Numbered from the stretch's first letter, positions 45,742 to 55,043 are shown. The stretch: DNA of 64,000 nucleotides from Spirochaetota bacterium (GCA_026415295.1 JAOAHJ010000003.1:1-64000), one strand, 5' to 3'. Notes: a model not told the origin generated them from the letters alone. Numbers and translations are program-made.

Positions 45742-45769
45742 ATATTATAATAAATAGACAAATTGTCAA
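45742..45769 (-). promoter_or_regulatory. Promoter of the cNMP-binding protein gene
   Basis: TTGACA (45769-45764) and TAATAT (45747-45742) are separated by 16 bp on the minus strand, 39 bp before the start codon. Confidence 0.6.
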
Positions 45770-45849
45770 ATACAATGAATAAAAATTTGAAATATTATTT
45801 ACTTAATAAATAGAGATAAGAAATGAAATTTAATAAAATTATATTATTT

Positions 45850-45881
45850 AAAATAAAAACACCCCGTTTAGACGGGGTGTT
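45850..45881 (-). terminator. Intrinsic terminator of the RRM protein gene
   Basis: A perfect 10-bp stem (AACACCCCGT/ACGGGGTGTT, 45858-45881) with a 4-nt loop is followed on the minus strand by TTTATTT. It lies 37 bp after the RRM stop codon. Confidence 0.9.
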
Positions 45882-45917
45882 CGAGACAGGATGCTTTATT
45901 ATTTTTTTAATTATAGA

Positions 45918-46235
45918 CTATCTTCTTGGTCTATCAAAATTTCCGGATCTTCTAAAATTATTTCTTGATCTTCTTGGGCCTCTTTCTTCTTTTGGTTTTG
46001 CAACATTAACTTTAATGTTTCTTCCATCAACTTCAATGTTGTTCAAAGCTTGAGCAGCATTGTTAGCTTCTTCGCTACTTTCAAATTCAACAAAACCAAA
46101 ACCTTTTGATTTTCCGGAAACTCTGTCTCTTACAATTCTTGAACTTGTAACCTTTCCATATGAACTAAATAATGAGGTTAACTTTTCTTCATCATAAGTA
46201 TATGGAAGGTTCCCTACATACAATGTGTTATTCAT
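45918..46235 (-). CDS. RNA-binding protein with one RRM domain
   Basis: The 105-residue protein has one RNA recognition motif with RNP2 LYVGNL (residues 5-10) and RNP1 KGFGFVEF (about 45-52), followed by an arginine-rich tail (RGPRRSRNNFRRSGNFDRPRR). Such small bacterial RRM proteins (Rbp type) bind RNA and often respond to cold in cyanobacteria and other groups. AGGAG precedes the start. It has its own promoter and a strong terminator, so it is monocistronic and probably well expressed. Confidence 0.95.
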   Translation of the reverse strand: MNNTLYVGNLPYTYDEEKLTSLFSSYGKVTSSRIVRDRVSGKSKGFGFVEFESSEEANNAAQALNNIEVDGRNIKVNVAKPKEERGPRRSRNNFRRSGNFDRPRR

Positions 46236-46266
46236 ACTTAATACTCCTAAAAAAATATACCTAAAA

Positions 46267-46294
46267 AATATAATTTTATAAAAATTAATGTCAA
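46267..46294 (-). promoter_or_regulatory. Promoter of the RRM protein gene
   Basis: TTGACA (46294-46289) and TATATT (46272-46267) are separated by 16 bp on the minus strand. The leader would be about 25 nt. Confidence 0.6.
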
Positions 46295-46498
46295 GTAAAA
46301 TAAATAAAAAAAATAAATATTTATTAAAAACTACCTGAAATTTAAATTAGTTTTAATAATTTAAAAATACTAAGAAATAAAAGTAAATAAATCATAATAA
46401 CTAAAAAATAGTAATTGCAAATAAAATATTTTAATTTATATTTTTATGTTAAAAATTAATATTAAATAAAATATCTATTTTCTATAAAAAATAATGGA

Positions 46499-47305
46499 TT
46501 AAATTAAATTATAATTTTTTAATTTATTTAATAAATTTTCAAATTCTAAAAAATCTAATTGTTGTTTTCTATCAGAAAGGGCATTCTTTGGATATGGGTG
46601 TATTTCGACTATAAAACCATTAAATCCAGCAAATAAGGATGCTATAATAATTTTATCGATGCCTTTTCTTTTACCTAATATATGAGATGGGTCAACTATA
46701 ACAGGAATATTTGAAAATTCTCTTATTGCAATTATTGAAGTTATATCAAAACTATTTCTTACAGAATTCTCAAAAGTTCTAATTCCTCTTTCACATAAAA
46801 TAATCTTGTCACCTCCTTCTTTTAAATAAAATTCTGCAGAAAGAAGCCATTCTTTAATCGTTGAGGCAAAACCTCTTTTAAGAATTAGTGGTTTATTATG
46901 TTTCCCAAGCATTGCTATTAGTTCTCTATGGTACATAAACCTAGTTCCTATTTGGAATACATCAGTTAAGTTAGTTAATTTTTCGACTTGTATCTCTGAA
47001 TATACTTCGGATACAATTTTTATTTGAGGAAAATTTAATTTTATATCTTTTATTATTTCTATTCCACTATCTTTTAAACCATCAAAGTCGTAAGGCGAAG
47101 TTCTAACTTTGTAAGGAAAAACTCTTATAAAATGTATTCCATTCTTTAATAAAAAATCTATAGTTTTAAATATTTGCTCTCTATTTTCTAAAGAGCATGG
47201 TCCAGCTATGATTATATTTTTTTTATTGTTTAAAAAATATTTATATGTATCTATAAAATTAAGTTTTCTTATAAGATATTTTTTCCCAATTACTTCTTCT
47301 TTCAT
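46499..47305 (-). CDS. aroF: 3-deoxy-7-phosphoheptulonate synthase (DAHP synthase, type I-beta, core only)
   Basis: The enzyme joins phosphoenolpyruvate and erythrose 4-phosphate in the first step of aromatic synthesis. The 268-residue protein shows IIAGPCSLE, the KVRTSPYDFDGLKDSG substrate segment, LILKRGFAST, LCERGIRTFE and VIVDPSHILGKR and ends with NALSDRKQQLDF, as in the type I-beta group related to KDO8P synthase. Neither an N-terminal ferredoxin-like/ACT regulatory domain nor a chorismate mutase domain is present, so feedback control by aromatic amino acids is not expected through those domains. No Shine-Dalgarno is visible. The aroE-aroK fusion at 56577 belongs to the same pathway. 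Confidence 0.88.
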   Translation of the reverse strand: MKEEVIGKKYLIRKLNFIDTYKYFLNNKKNIIIAGPCSLENREQIFKTIDFLLKNGIHFIRVFPYKVRTSPYDFDGLKDSGIEIIKDIKLNFPQIKIVSEVYSEIQVEKLTNLTDVFQIGTRFMYHRELIAMLGKHNKPLILKRGFASTIKEWLLSAEFYLKEGGDKIILCERGIRTFENSVRNSFDITSIIAIREFSNIPVIVDPSHILGKRKGIDKIIIASLFAGFNGFIVEIHPYPKNALSDRKQQLDFLEFENLLNKLKNYNLI

Positions 47306-47454
47306 ATTAATAAAATTAAATTTATTTTCTAAAAAATAAAGAAAATTATTTAAAAAATGAGAATTAAAAATTAAATGGCATTAAAATATATTTGAAAAAA
47401 ATTATATTTAATTTAATTTGTAATAGATTAAGAAAACTTAATTAAGAGATGTTT

Positions 47455-48810
47455 ATGATTAAAAAAATTAAATTTATTTATGATAAGGATTTATTTAATA
47501 AAATAGTTAAGTTATCTTTACCAATAATGGTAACTAATTTTATACAAACATTATATAATTTGACTGATACATACTTTTTAGGGAAAGTTGGTGTTAATGA
47601 ATTAACAGCACCTGCTATTTCTATGAATATTTTATTTTTTTTTATAGTTTTTGGTAATAGTTTTTCCTTATCCGCAGTTACATTGATATCTCAAGCTAAA
47701 GGACAAAAAGATTATAATAAGGTAAACTTTTATTTAGGACAATCAATTATAATAATTATGAGTTTATCGTTTATTATTATGTTAATTGGAATCATATCGT
47801 TGGAAGGCATTTTAAAACTTTTATATGTTCCAAAAGAATCTTTCCAATTTACTTATATTTATATGTTTATTATGTTGCTAAGCTTTCCATTTATGTTTTT
47901 TGTATTTATTTATAATGCTGCTGTTAATGCTGTTGGTGATACAGTTGCCTCATTATGGATTCAGATAATAACTGTAATTATAAATGTGATTTTGGACCCG
48001 ATATTAATATTTGGAATGTTTGGACTTAAAAAAATGGGAGTTATGGGAGCCGCAATCGCAACTCTTTTTGCAAGAGCAATTGCAGCCTTTTATTGTTTAT
48101 TTATTTTACTAAAAGGGAAATATGAGTTAAAGATAAATAAAAAATACATTTATTATGATATTAATTGTATAAAAACTTTTTTTGAAATTGGAATGCCTTC
48201 TGCTATCGGCCAAGGTTTATCTTCTCTTGGTTTTAATGTATTACAGGGTGTTGTAAATTATTTTGGGACACCAACAATTGCAGCATTTGGAATAGGAAAC
48301 AGGATAATATCTATATTTAATATGCCTGCTCAAGGTATATCAAGGGCTTTAACAACTTTAGTAGGACAATCTATTGGGGAAAATAATTTAAACAAAGCTA
48401 AGAAATCTATAAAATACTCAATTATATTCTCTTTATTATTTTTGGTTCCTACAATGACTCTAACATTTTTTTTTGGAGAATATTTTATTAAGTTTTTTGT
48501 TAATAACAAAGAAACTATGGAGCTAGGGCATATTATGTTTAAGATAATATCTCCTTCAGTTGTCTTTTTTGGTCTTTTTACAACGATTAATGGGGCTTTC
48601 CATGGAACTGGTAAAACTAGACCTGTAATGTTTCTTAATATTTTAAGATTATGGGGTTTAAGAGTTCCCTTAGCTTATATTTTAGCATTAAATTTTAAGA
48701 TGGGGCCATTAGGCATATGGATATCTATGTTTATTTCGAATATGGTAACTTCTTTAATAGGTTTTTATTTGCTTAAAATTAAAGATTGGAAAAAAGTGAT
48801 TAAAGCTTAA
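47455..48810 (+). CDS. MATE family efflux transporter
   Basis: The inner-membrane protein of about 451 residues has twelve hydrophobic segments in two MatE repeats. The first starts LPIMVTNFIQTLYNLTDTYFLGKVG and the second starts GMPSAIGQGLSSLGFNVLQGVVNYFG. MATE proteins export organic cations, drugs or metabolites using sodium or protons. ATG 47455 is preferred over ATG 47449 because AAGAG lies 6 nt upstream of it, although the motif is weak. The substrate is unknown. Confidence 0.92.
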   Translation: MIKKIKFIYDKDLFNKIVKLSLPIMVTNFIQTLYNLTDTYFLGKVGVNELTAPAISMNILFFFIVFGNSFSLSAVTLISQAKGQKDYNKVNFYLGQSIIIIMSLSFIIMLIGIISLEGILKLLYVPKESFQFTYIYMFIMLLSFPFMFFVFIYNAAVNAVGDTVASLWIQIITVIINVILDPILIFGMFGLKKMGVMGAAIATLFARAIAAFYCLFILLKGKYELKINKKYIYYDINCIKTFFEIGMPSAIGQGLSSLGFNVLQGVVNYFGTPTIAAFGIGNRIISIFNMPAQGISRALTTLVGQSIGENNLNKAKKSIKYSIIFSLLFLVPTMTLTFFFGEYFIKFFVNNKETMELGHIMFKIISPSVVFFGLFTTINGAFHGTGKTRPVMFLNILRLWGLRVPLAYILALNFKMGPLGIWISMFISNMVTSLIGFYLLKIKDWKKVIKA

Positions 48811-49145
48811 TTTTTTATTTCAATTATATTTTTAAAACTTAAATTTATTTAACTAAAATAGAATTTAAAGTAAAAATTAAGATAAAAATTAAAATATTGA
48901 AATCAAGATCCTTAAATTTAATAAATAGAGATTAATATTTAATTTATAAATACTCATAAAGTTAACTCAATTTAACAAAAAATTATAAATTTCTAACCAA
49001 ATTTAGAAACTAATTTAATTAAGTTTACAAATAAAATATTTATATATATTGTTGAGACAACCAAATATTGTTAATTAATAAACAATATTTAGATAATATT
49101 ATTATATCTTTTGTTTTTATTAGCAAATGTTATAAAATTTTTATG

Positions 49146-49173
49146 TTGACATTTAAAATAATAAATTTATATT
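49146..49173 (+). promoter_or_regulatory. Promoter of the clostripain-family gene
   Basis: TTGACA (49146-49151) and TATATT (49168-49173) are separated by 16 bp. The transcript should begin around 49180, just before a hairpin. Confidence 0.65.
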
Positions 49174-49182
49174 TCTTAATAA

Positions 49183-49208
49183 GAAAAGATATTTAATAAT
49201 ATCTTTTC
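49183..49208 (+). promoter_or_regulatory. 5' leader hairpin
   Basis: GAAAAGATATT (49183-49193) pairs perfectly with AATATCTTTTC (49198-49208) around TAAT. It sits at the very 5' end of the predicted transcript, 17 nt before the Shine-Dalgarno, where such structures can protect mRNA from decay. It could also be a DNA operator. Confidence 0.6.
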
Positions 49209-49235
49209 ACTTTAATATTATTTTAAGGAGTTTTT

Positions 49236-51176
49236 ATGAAGAAGCTCATTTTTGTTGTATTTGTTTTTATATCATTTTTATTTATTTTCTCATGTCAATC
49301 TCCTATTGAGAAGATTAGAGAAAAAGAAGAAATTTTTGTTCCTTACAAAAATTTTGTTCCTGAAGTATCAAGAGCAGCTGCAAAGGACTTATATGAAGAA
49401 GATGATACTCAAACTACAGCAAAAACTATTTCAGATAATCAAGAACAATCTCATAATTTTTATGATGATGCTACTGATTGGATAAAATTTAATGCAACTG
49501 CAGGTAAAGTGTATTCTATAGAAACATTTGTATATGGATATGCAGATACAGTTGTATATCTATATGATGGTTCTACTTTGTTAAAATCAAATGATGATAA
49601 ATCATCTTCTGATAGGGGATCATTAATTTCAAGCTGGACTGCTCCATCTACAAAAACATATTATATTAAAGTATACTCTTATAATGGTAAGACTGGTGAT
49701 AATAGAGACTATGTTATAAAATTAACAGTTGCTGGTGGTTCAACTGGTGGTGATCAATATGAAGAAGATGATTCTTCTTCAACTGCAAAACTTTTGCCTT
49801 ATAATACAGAACAGACTCATAATTTTGTTGATGATGCTAATGACTGGATGTATATAAATGCTAAAAAAGATTATATATATTCTGTTGAAACTTTCAAAGT
49901 TGGCACAAATTGTGATACAATTTTATATATTTACAATTCATCTTTACAACAGGTAGCTTATAATGATGATAAATCTTCATCTGATTACTCTTCTTATGTA
50001 AATTTTACAGCTACTTATGATGGTATTTACTATATCAAAGTTTATAATTATAATGGGAGAACAGGAACAGGTTATGACTATAAAATAAAAGCAACAGAAA
50101 CTGCTCCATCTAATCCAACAACTTCAAAATGGACTATTCTTGTATATCTTGATGCTGATAACAATCTTTCAAGTTTTGGAACTAAAGATATGGATGAAAT
50201 GAAAGCTGTAAATCCTTTAACTGATGTTAATATTATAGTTTTATGGGATAACTCATCTTCAATTCATGGATATTATAAAGTTGCAAATGGTTCTTATACT
50301 TTATTAAAAGATGTTGGTGAAGTTAATATGGGTGATCCTCAAACTGCTAAATCATTTATAGATTATGCTGTAGCAAATTATCCTGCTGAAAAATATTTTT
50401 GGATTTATTGGAACCATGGGGGTGCTGTAGATAGAAAACCAACAAAAGGTGTTTGTTGGGATGATACAAATAATGGGGATCATTTAACAGAAGTAGAACA
50501 AAAAGATATAATGCAATATTTGTATAATAAGATTGGCAAAAAAATTGATATAGTAGGATTTGATGCATGTTTAATGGCTACAGCTGAAATAGTTTATCAA
50601 TATAGAAATTTTACAAATTATATGGTTTTTTCTGAACAAACAGAACCTGGAGATGGTTGGGATTACTCCTGGTTAAATCAATTAAAAACTAATCCAAATT
50701 CAACTCCTTTAGAAGTGGCAGCAGCTGTATTTAATAAATATAAAGCTTGGTATAGTAGTCAATCAGATGTAACTTTTTCTGTTGTTGATATGAGTTATGC
50801 AACTGAACTTGGAAACAAAATTCATGATTTCGCAAATGCAGCAAGAAATTCTGGTTCTACATACTCGACATATTTTAACAATGCTGCTAATTTTAATAAT
50901 TTTACAGGTTATACTAAAGATTTATACAAATATTTATCAAATGTTTATAATAATACATCTATACCACAAACAATTAGAGATAAAGCTTATTCTGTTATGC
51001 AAGTTATAACAACTATGGTTAAATATGAATGGCATGGATCTACATGGAATAATATTGCATATGGCCTTTCTATTACATTAAAATCTCCAACTTCTATATA
51101 TAACCAGTTAGATTTGTGTGTAAATACAGATTGGGATGAATTTTGTTCTTATGCAGGTTTTCCAAACAGTTATTAA
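49236..51176 (+). CDS. Clostripain-family (C11) cysteine peptidase lipoprotein with two PPC domains
   Basis: The 646-residue protein begins with a lipoprotein signal (FLFIFSC, C20). Two pre-peptidase C-terminal (PPC) domains follow (about 50-165 and 174-287), each with DLYEEDDTQTTAK/DQYEEDDSSSTAK, a DDxxDW segment and YYIKVYxYNGxTG. The peptidase domain (about 298-640) has the clan CD pair H394 (WNHGG) and C445 (GFDACLM), as in clostripain, which cleaves after arginine; specificity here is not known. It is probably an envelope-anchored protease supplying peptides or amino acids. The AAGGAG site, consensus promoter, leader hairpin and strong terminator suggest a highly expressed single gene. 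Confidence 0.92.
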   Translation: MKKLIFVVFVFISFLFIFSCQSPIEKIREKEEIFVPYKNFVPEVSRAAAKDLYEEDDTQTTAKTISDNQEQSHNFYDDATDWIKFNATAGKVYSIETFVYGYADTVVYLYDGSTLLKSNDDKSSSDRGSLISSWTAPSTKTYYIKVYSYNGKTGDNRDYVIKLTVAGGSTGGDQYEEDDSSSTAKLLPYNTEQTHNFVDDANDWMYINAKKDYIYSVETFKVGTNCDTILYIYNSSLQQVAYNDDKSSSDYSSYVNFTATYDGIYYIKVYNYNGRTGTGYDYKIKATETAPSNPTTSKWTILVYLDADNNLSSFGTKDMDEMKAVNPLTDVNIIVLWDNSSSIHGYYKVANGSYTLLKDVGEVNMGDPQTAKSFIDYAVANYPAEKYFWIYWNHGGAVDRKPTKGVCWDDTNNGDHLTEVEQKDIMQYLYNKIGKKIDIVGFDACLMATAEIVYQYRNFTNYMVFSEQTEPGDGWDYSWLNQLKTNPNSTPLEVAAAVFNKYKAWYSSQSDVTFSVVDMSYATELGNKIHDFANAARNSGSTYSTYFNNAANFNNFTGYTKDLYKYLSNVYNNTSIPQTIRDKAYSVMQVITTMVKYEWHGSTWNNIAYGLSITLKSPTSIYNQLDLCVNTDWDEFCSYAGFPNSY

Positions 51177-51487
51177 GATTTTATTTATTAGTAAATTTTA
51201 TTAATAGTTTAAATTTTAATAAAGAAGATTTATAAGTTGAAACTAATATTTTATTGGTAGAATTTAGAATAGGGAACTATTTTTATTAATAAATAGTTCC
51301 CTATTTTTATTCTCTTTTCTATTGAAAATTGGAAAAAATAGATTATTCTAAATAAAAGTTTTAAAATATTTTTAATTAATTGTTAAATTATAATTTGTGA
51401 TAATTGAATTAATTTAATTAAATAAAAAAATTTATATTTTTTTAATGATTTTTTTGATGTATTTATTAGTAAAGGAGAGTTATATTT
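51177..51487. other. 311-bp intergenic region
   Basis: The spacer between the clostripain-family gene and kce holds the terminator at 51268-51310 and otherwise AT-rich sequence in which I see no gene or clear promoter. Confidence 0.6.
51268..51310 (+). terminator. Intrinsic terminator of the clostripain-family gene
   Basis: A perfect 15-bp stem (AATAGGGAACTATTT at 51268-51282 with its complement at 51291-51305) and an 8-nt loop are followed by TTTATT. It is about 90 bp after the stop codon. Confidence 0.85.
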
Positions 51488-52312
51488 ATGGAAAAATTAA
51501 TTATTACTGCAGCAATTTGTGGAGCAGAGGTTACGAGAGAGCAATCACCATATATTCCTATTACTGCAGAAGAGCTTGCTAATGAAGCTAAAAGATGTGT
51601 TGATGCAGGAGCATCAATTATTCATTTACATGTAAGGAAAGATGATGGAACTCCAACTCAAGATATAGAGGTTTTTAGAAAGGCTATTAATGCTATTAAA
51701 GAAAAATGCAAAGGCAATTTGCCTATAATTCAACCTTCAACAGGTGGTGCAGTAGGTATGACATGGGAAGAAAGAATTCAACCTGTGAACCTTAATCCTG
51801 AAATGGCTACGTTAGATTGTGGAACTACAAATTTTGGTAATGATATTTTTGTAAATGATCTTCCTTTAATGAGGAAGTTTGCATCATTTATGAAAGAGAA
51901 AAATGTTATGCCTGAACTTGAATGTTTTGAGATAGGTCATATATATAATGCTTTAATTTTAAATAAAGAGGGTTTATTGCCAGAGCATTTACATTTTGAT
52001 TTTGTTCTAGGTGTGCCAGGTGCTTCTCCAGCTTCAATTGATGTTTTACTAACAATGATAAATCAAATTCCTAAAGATGCTACATGGACAGTTGCTGCTG
52101 TTGGTAGATATCAACTTCCATTTTCTATATATGCCATTTTATTGGGGGGAAATGTGAGAGTTGGTATGGAGGATAATATTTACTATTCGAAAGGAATTCT
52201 TGCAAAAAGTAATGCTGAATTTGTAGAAAGAGTTATTAGATTAGCTAAAGAAATTGGTAGAGAAATAGCTACTCCTGAAGAAGCAAGAAGGATTTTAAAA
52301 ATAAAAAATTAA
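51488..52312 (+). CDS. kce: 3-keto-5-aminohexanoate cleavage enzyme
   Basis: Kce (a BKACE enzyme) converts 3-keto-5-aminohexanoate and acetyl-CoA to 3-aminobutyryl-CoA and acetoacetate in lysine fermentation. The 274-residue protein matches the family end to end. The metal-binding H46-L-H48 (IIHLHVR) is present, as are QPSTGGAVGMTWEER, PELECFEIGH and GGNVRVGMEDNIYYSKG, where E228 is the likely third ligand. AAGGAG lies ahead of the ATG with a long spacer. The BKACE family acts on several beta-keto acids, but the presence of kamD and kamE in the same window supports the lysine role. Confidence 0.92.
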   Translation: MEKLIITAAICGAEVTREQSPYIPITAEELANEAKRCVDAGASIIHLHVRKDDGTPTQDIEVFRKAINAIKEKCKGNLPIIQPSTGGAVGMTWEERIQPVNLNPEMATLDCGTTNFGNDIFVNDLPLMRKFASFMKEKNVMPELECFEIGHIYNALILNKEGLLPEHLHFDFVLGVPGASPASIDVLLTMINQIPKDATWTVAAVGRYQLPFSIYAILLGGNVRVGMEDNIYYSKGILAKSNAEFVERVIRLAKEIGREIATPEEARRILKIKN

Positions 52313-52391
52313 TTTGAAATATTATTTTTTAATAATTTTAATAAATTGATTTAAAGTTTATTAATTAATACTAAATTCAAAAGGGGTTATT

Positions 52392-53327
52392 ATGATACAT
52401 AGAATTAATCCAACTATTTTTAGTTTTTATTTGTTTAATAGAACGTTTGAAATAAGATGGTATGGACTTATGTATGTAATAGGTTTTATATTAGCTTTTT
52501 TATGGTTAAACTACTGGTTTAAGAAAGATTATTTTAAGAATAAACTTAATATTCCTGCTGATTTCCATTATGATTTGATTTTAATATCTGCTCTTGGAGT
52601 TATAATTGGAGGAAGACTTGGATATGTTTTTATTTATAATTTTTCTTATTACATAAAAGAACCAGTTAATATATTTAAAATTTGGGAAGGAGGAATGTCA
52701 TTTCATGGAGCTTTAATTGTTACTGTAATTTTTTTATATCTTTATTTAAAATTAAATAAATATGATGTTTTTAGAATAGCTGATAAAAGCATAGTTATTG
52801 TTCCTATAGGTTTATTTTTTGGAAGAATTGGTAATTTTATAAATGGTGAACTTTATGGAAGACCATCGCTTGTTCCCTGGGCTATAATCTTTCCAGCAGG
52901 TGGTAATATTTTAAGACATCCATCTCAGATATATGAAGCAATATGTGAGGGTTTAATTTTATTTTTGATTTTATTTTTTCTTGAAAAACGACAAAACAAG
53001 TATTATATTTTAGAATATAAACAAGAAAAAGCTGGAAAACTTGAAGAGAAAGAAAAAGAAGAACTAAATAAGTTAAAAAATGGCTTTTTACCAAAAAAAG
53101 GATTTATTTTCTGGGCTTTTATAACTTTATATGGTTTATTTAGAATTTTTCTTGAATTTTTTAGACAACCAGATAGTAACATTGGTAAGAATGGTTTTAT
53201 ATTGGGTGATTTTACAATGGGGCAACTTCTTTCTTTACCAATGTTTTTAATTGGATTAGTTATGCTTTATTTAATTCAGAAAGATAAAATTATTTATAAA
53301 GATGTTTATCATGAAATAAAAAAGTAG
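52392..53327 (+). CDS. lgt: Phosphatidylglycerol:prolipoprotein diacylglyceryl transferase
   Basis: Lgt attaches diacylglycerol to the lipobox cysteine of prolipoproteins in the inner membrane. The 311-residue protein has about seven transmembrane helices and the signature GRIGNFINGELYGRPS, plus HPSQIYEA and the N-terminal IRWYGLMYVIGF. It has an inserted charged stretch of about 25 residues (residues about 208-235). AAAGGGG precedes the start. It would process the lipoproteins at 15564, 24791 and 49236. Confidence 0.95.
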   Translation: MIHRINPTIFSFYLFNRTFEIRWYGLMYVIGFILAFLWLNYWFKKDYFKNKLNIPADFHYDLILISALGVIIGGRLGYVFIYNFSYYIKEPVNIFKIWEGGMSFHGALIVTVIFLYLYLKLNKYDVFRIADKSIVIVPIGLFFGRIGNFINGELYGRPSLVPWAIIFPAGGNILRHPSQIYEAICEGLILFLILFFLEKRQNKYYILEYKQEKAGKLEEKEKEELNKLKNGFLPKKGFIFWAFITLYGLFRIFLEFFRQPDSNIGKNGFILGDFTMGQLLSLPMFLIGLVMLYLIQKDKIIYKDVYHEIKK

Positions 53328-53358
53328 TAATTTAGTGATAACTAAAATTGAGGTATTT

Positions 53359-54039
53359 ATGAGAAAAAAAAGTGTAAGATTTTCAAAATATATTTTAATA
53401 TTTTTTGTTATAAATTTTGTACTTTTTAGCTTAATTTTTACAGAAAATCTATATTGTGAAGAGCATTTTGGCTTTACTATTTTTTCTGCTTTTATGAAAA
53501 TAGGAAGAGTTGATTCTGCACTTGTAGGTATTGAAAGTTCACCATTCCTTTTTAACTCAATTTTAATAAGAGCATCTTTTTATTTAAATATTTTTAGTTT
53601 TTATGTTTATAAAACACCTTATAGTAGTCCACCTTATATTACATTTGATACAACAAATAGTTATTATAAATTTATGAATTTTCTTAGTTATTCTTTTGAT
53701 ATAGTTTATAAAAAAAAGATTCATGATTTGATTAATATTTATATCACAACTGGAGTTATTTTTGCATCATTATCACTAGACAAGTATTATGATAAAGCTA
53801 TTAATTATCAAGTTTTTGATTATGGACCTCTCTTTTCTATTGGGCAAGAGCTTTTTTTTAGTCCTGTTTCTGGTTTATGCGTTTTTTTTGAGTCTGGTTT
53901 TTTTATATTGAAAAATATAAAATTTTATTTAGCAAATTTTTTTAACTATCCAACTGACTTAGGTTGGTCTGTATTAAATAATGAGTATAGTTTTTATAAT
54001 GGGATATTCTTAAAAGCTGGAATAAAATATGTATTTTAA
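53359..54039 (+). CDS. Secreted or outer-membrane protein of unknown function
   Basis: The 226-residue protein has a signal peptide (residues about 8-33, likely cleavage near LYCEE). The mature part is rich in aromatic residues and alternating strands (FGFTIFSAFMKIG, FNSILIRASFYLNIFSFYVY, NIYITTGVIFASLSL, FFLKAGIKYVF) and ends in Phe, which suggests a small beta-barrel outer-membrane protein. I recognise no family. ATG 53359, with GAGGT just upstream, is preferred over GTG 53335. It follows lgt by 31 bp and may be cotranscribed with it. Confidence 0.65.
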   Translation: MRKKSVRFSKYILIFFVINFVLFSLIFTENLYCEEHFGFTIFSAFMKIGRVDSALVGIESSPFLFNSILIRASFYLNIFSFYVYKTPYSSPPYITFDTTNSYYKFMNFLSYSFDIVYKKKIHDLINIYITTGVIFASLSLDKYYDKAINYQVFDYGPLFSIGQELFFSPVSGLCVFFESGFFILKNIKFYLANFFNYPTDLGWSVLNNEYSFYNGIFLKAGIKYVF

Positions 54040-54154
54040 CTTTTTTTAAAATTTATTAATTTTATTGATACTTTTTATTAAAATAATAAAAAAATTGTTT
54101 AAAAAACTTAATTGAAAAATAGAGTAAAGATAAATAAAAAAAATAGGTATTTTA

Positions 54155-55000
54155 ATGAGATATATTGGAGCTCATGTTAGGACTGATGGTGGAGTTTTTA
54201 ATGCACCATTGAATGCAAAAAGAATTGGTGCAAATGCTTTTTCATTTTTTACTAAAAATCAAAGAAGATGGTTTTCAAATCAATATAGTGAGCATGAAAT
54301 CTTAAAATTCAAAGAAAATTTGTCTTCAGTTAATATTAATATAGAACATGTTGTTGCTCATGATAGTTACCTTATAAATATTGGAAGTCCTTCTGTTGAA
54401 ATTAGAGAAAAATCTATTAAATCTTTATTAGATGAATCAAAGAGAGTTGAATTGCTTGGCTTAAAGTATTTAAACTTTCATCCTGGGAGCCATCTTAATC
54501 AAATATCTGAAAAAGATTGCATTAAACTTATAGCAGAAGGTATAAATTTCATTCTTGATGAGACAGAATTAGTAATTCTATTATTAGAAACTACCGCTGG
54601 TCAGGGTTCTAATATAGGTTATAAATTTGAACATTTAAGAGATATAATCGATCTTGTAAAATATAAAGATCGTGTTGGTGTATGTATTGATACTTGTCAT
54701 ATATTTTGTGCTGGTTATGAAATTAGAGATAAAGACTCTTATAAAAAAACTTTTGAAGAATTTAATAAAATTATTGGTTTGTCTAAGTTAAAGTGTATTC
54801 ATATTAATGATTCAAAAAATGATTTAGGTAGTAGAAAGGACAGGCATGATAATCTTGGTAAAGGCTACTTGGGATGGGATACATTTAGATTTTTTATTTT
54901 AGATAGTAAACTTTCATATGTTCCTTTTATTCTTGAAACTATTGAAGAAAGTTTATGGGAAGAGGAAATAAAAGTTTTAAGAAGCTTTGAAAAAGATTAA
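54155..55000 (+). CDS. nfo: Endonuclease IV (apurinic/apyrimidinic endonuclease)
   Basis: The enzyme cleaves DNA 5' of abasic sites in base excision repair. The 281-residue TIM-barrel protein has the family segments YIGAHVRTDGGVFNA, HDSYLINIGSP, LNFHPGSH, LLLETTAGQGSNIGYKFEHL, VGVCIDTCHIFCAGY and HINDSKNDLGSRKDRHDNLGKG, which together supply the zinc-binding His, Glu and Asp residues. An AGGT-type Shine-Dalgarno precedes the ATG. Normal length and motifs. Confidence 0.95.
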   Translation: MRYIGAHVRTDGGVFNAPLNAKRIGANAFSFFTKNQRRWFSNQYSEHEILKFKENLSSVNINIEHVVAHDSYLINIGSPSVEIREKSIKSLLDESKRVELLGLKYLNFHPGSHLNQISEKDCIKLIAEGINFILDETELVILLLETTAGQGSNIGYKFEHLRDIIDLVKYKDRVGVCIDTCHIFCAGYEIRDKDSYKKTFEEFNKIIGLSKLKCIHINDSKNDLGSRKDRHDNLGKGYLGWDTFRFFILDSKLSYVPFILETIEESLWEEEIKVLRSFEKD

Positions 55001-55043
55001 AAATGGTTCATATCTTTAAAGAAAATATAACTTGCTATTTTAA

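Larger units (their letters stand above)
48811..49235. other. 425-bp intergenic region with promoter and leader hairpin
   Basis: No coding frame is supported between the MATE gene and the clostripain-family gene. The first 330 bp are plain AT-rich sequence. The last 90 bp hold a consensus promoter at 49146-49173, a perfect hairpin at 49183-49208 and the AAGGAG ribosome-binding site. Confidence 0.6.
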
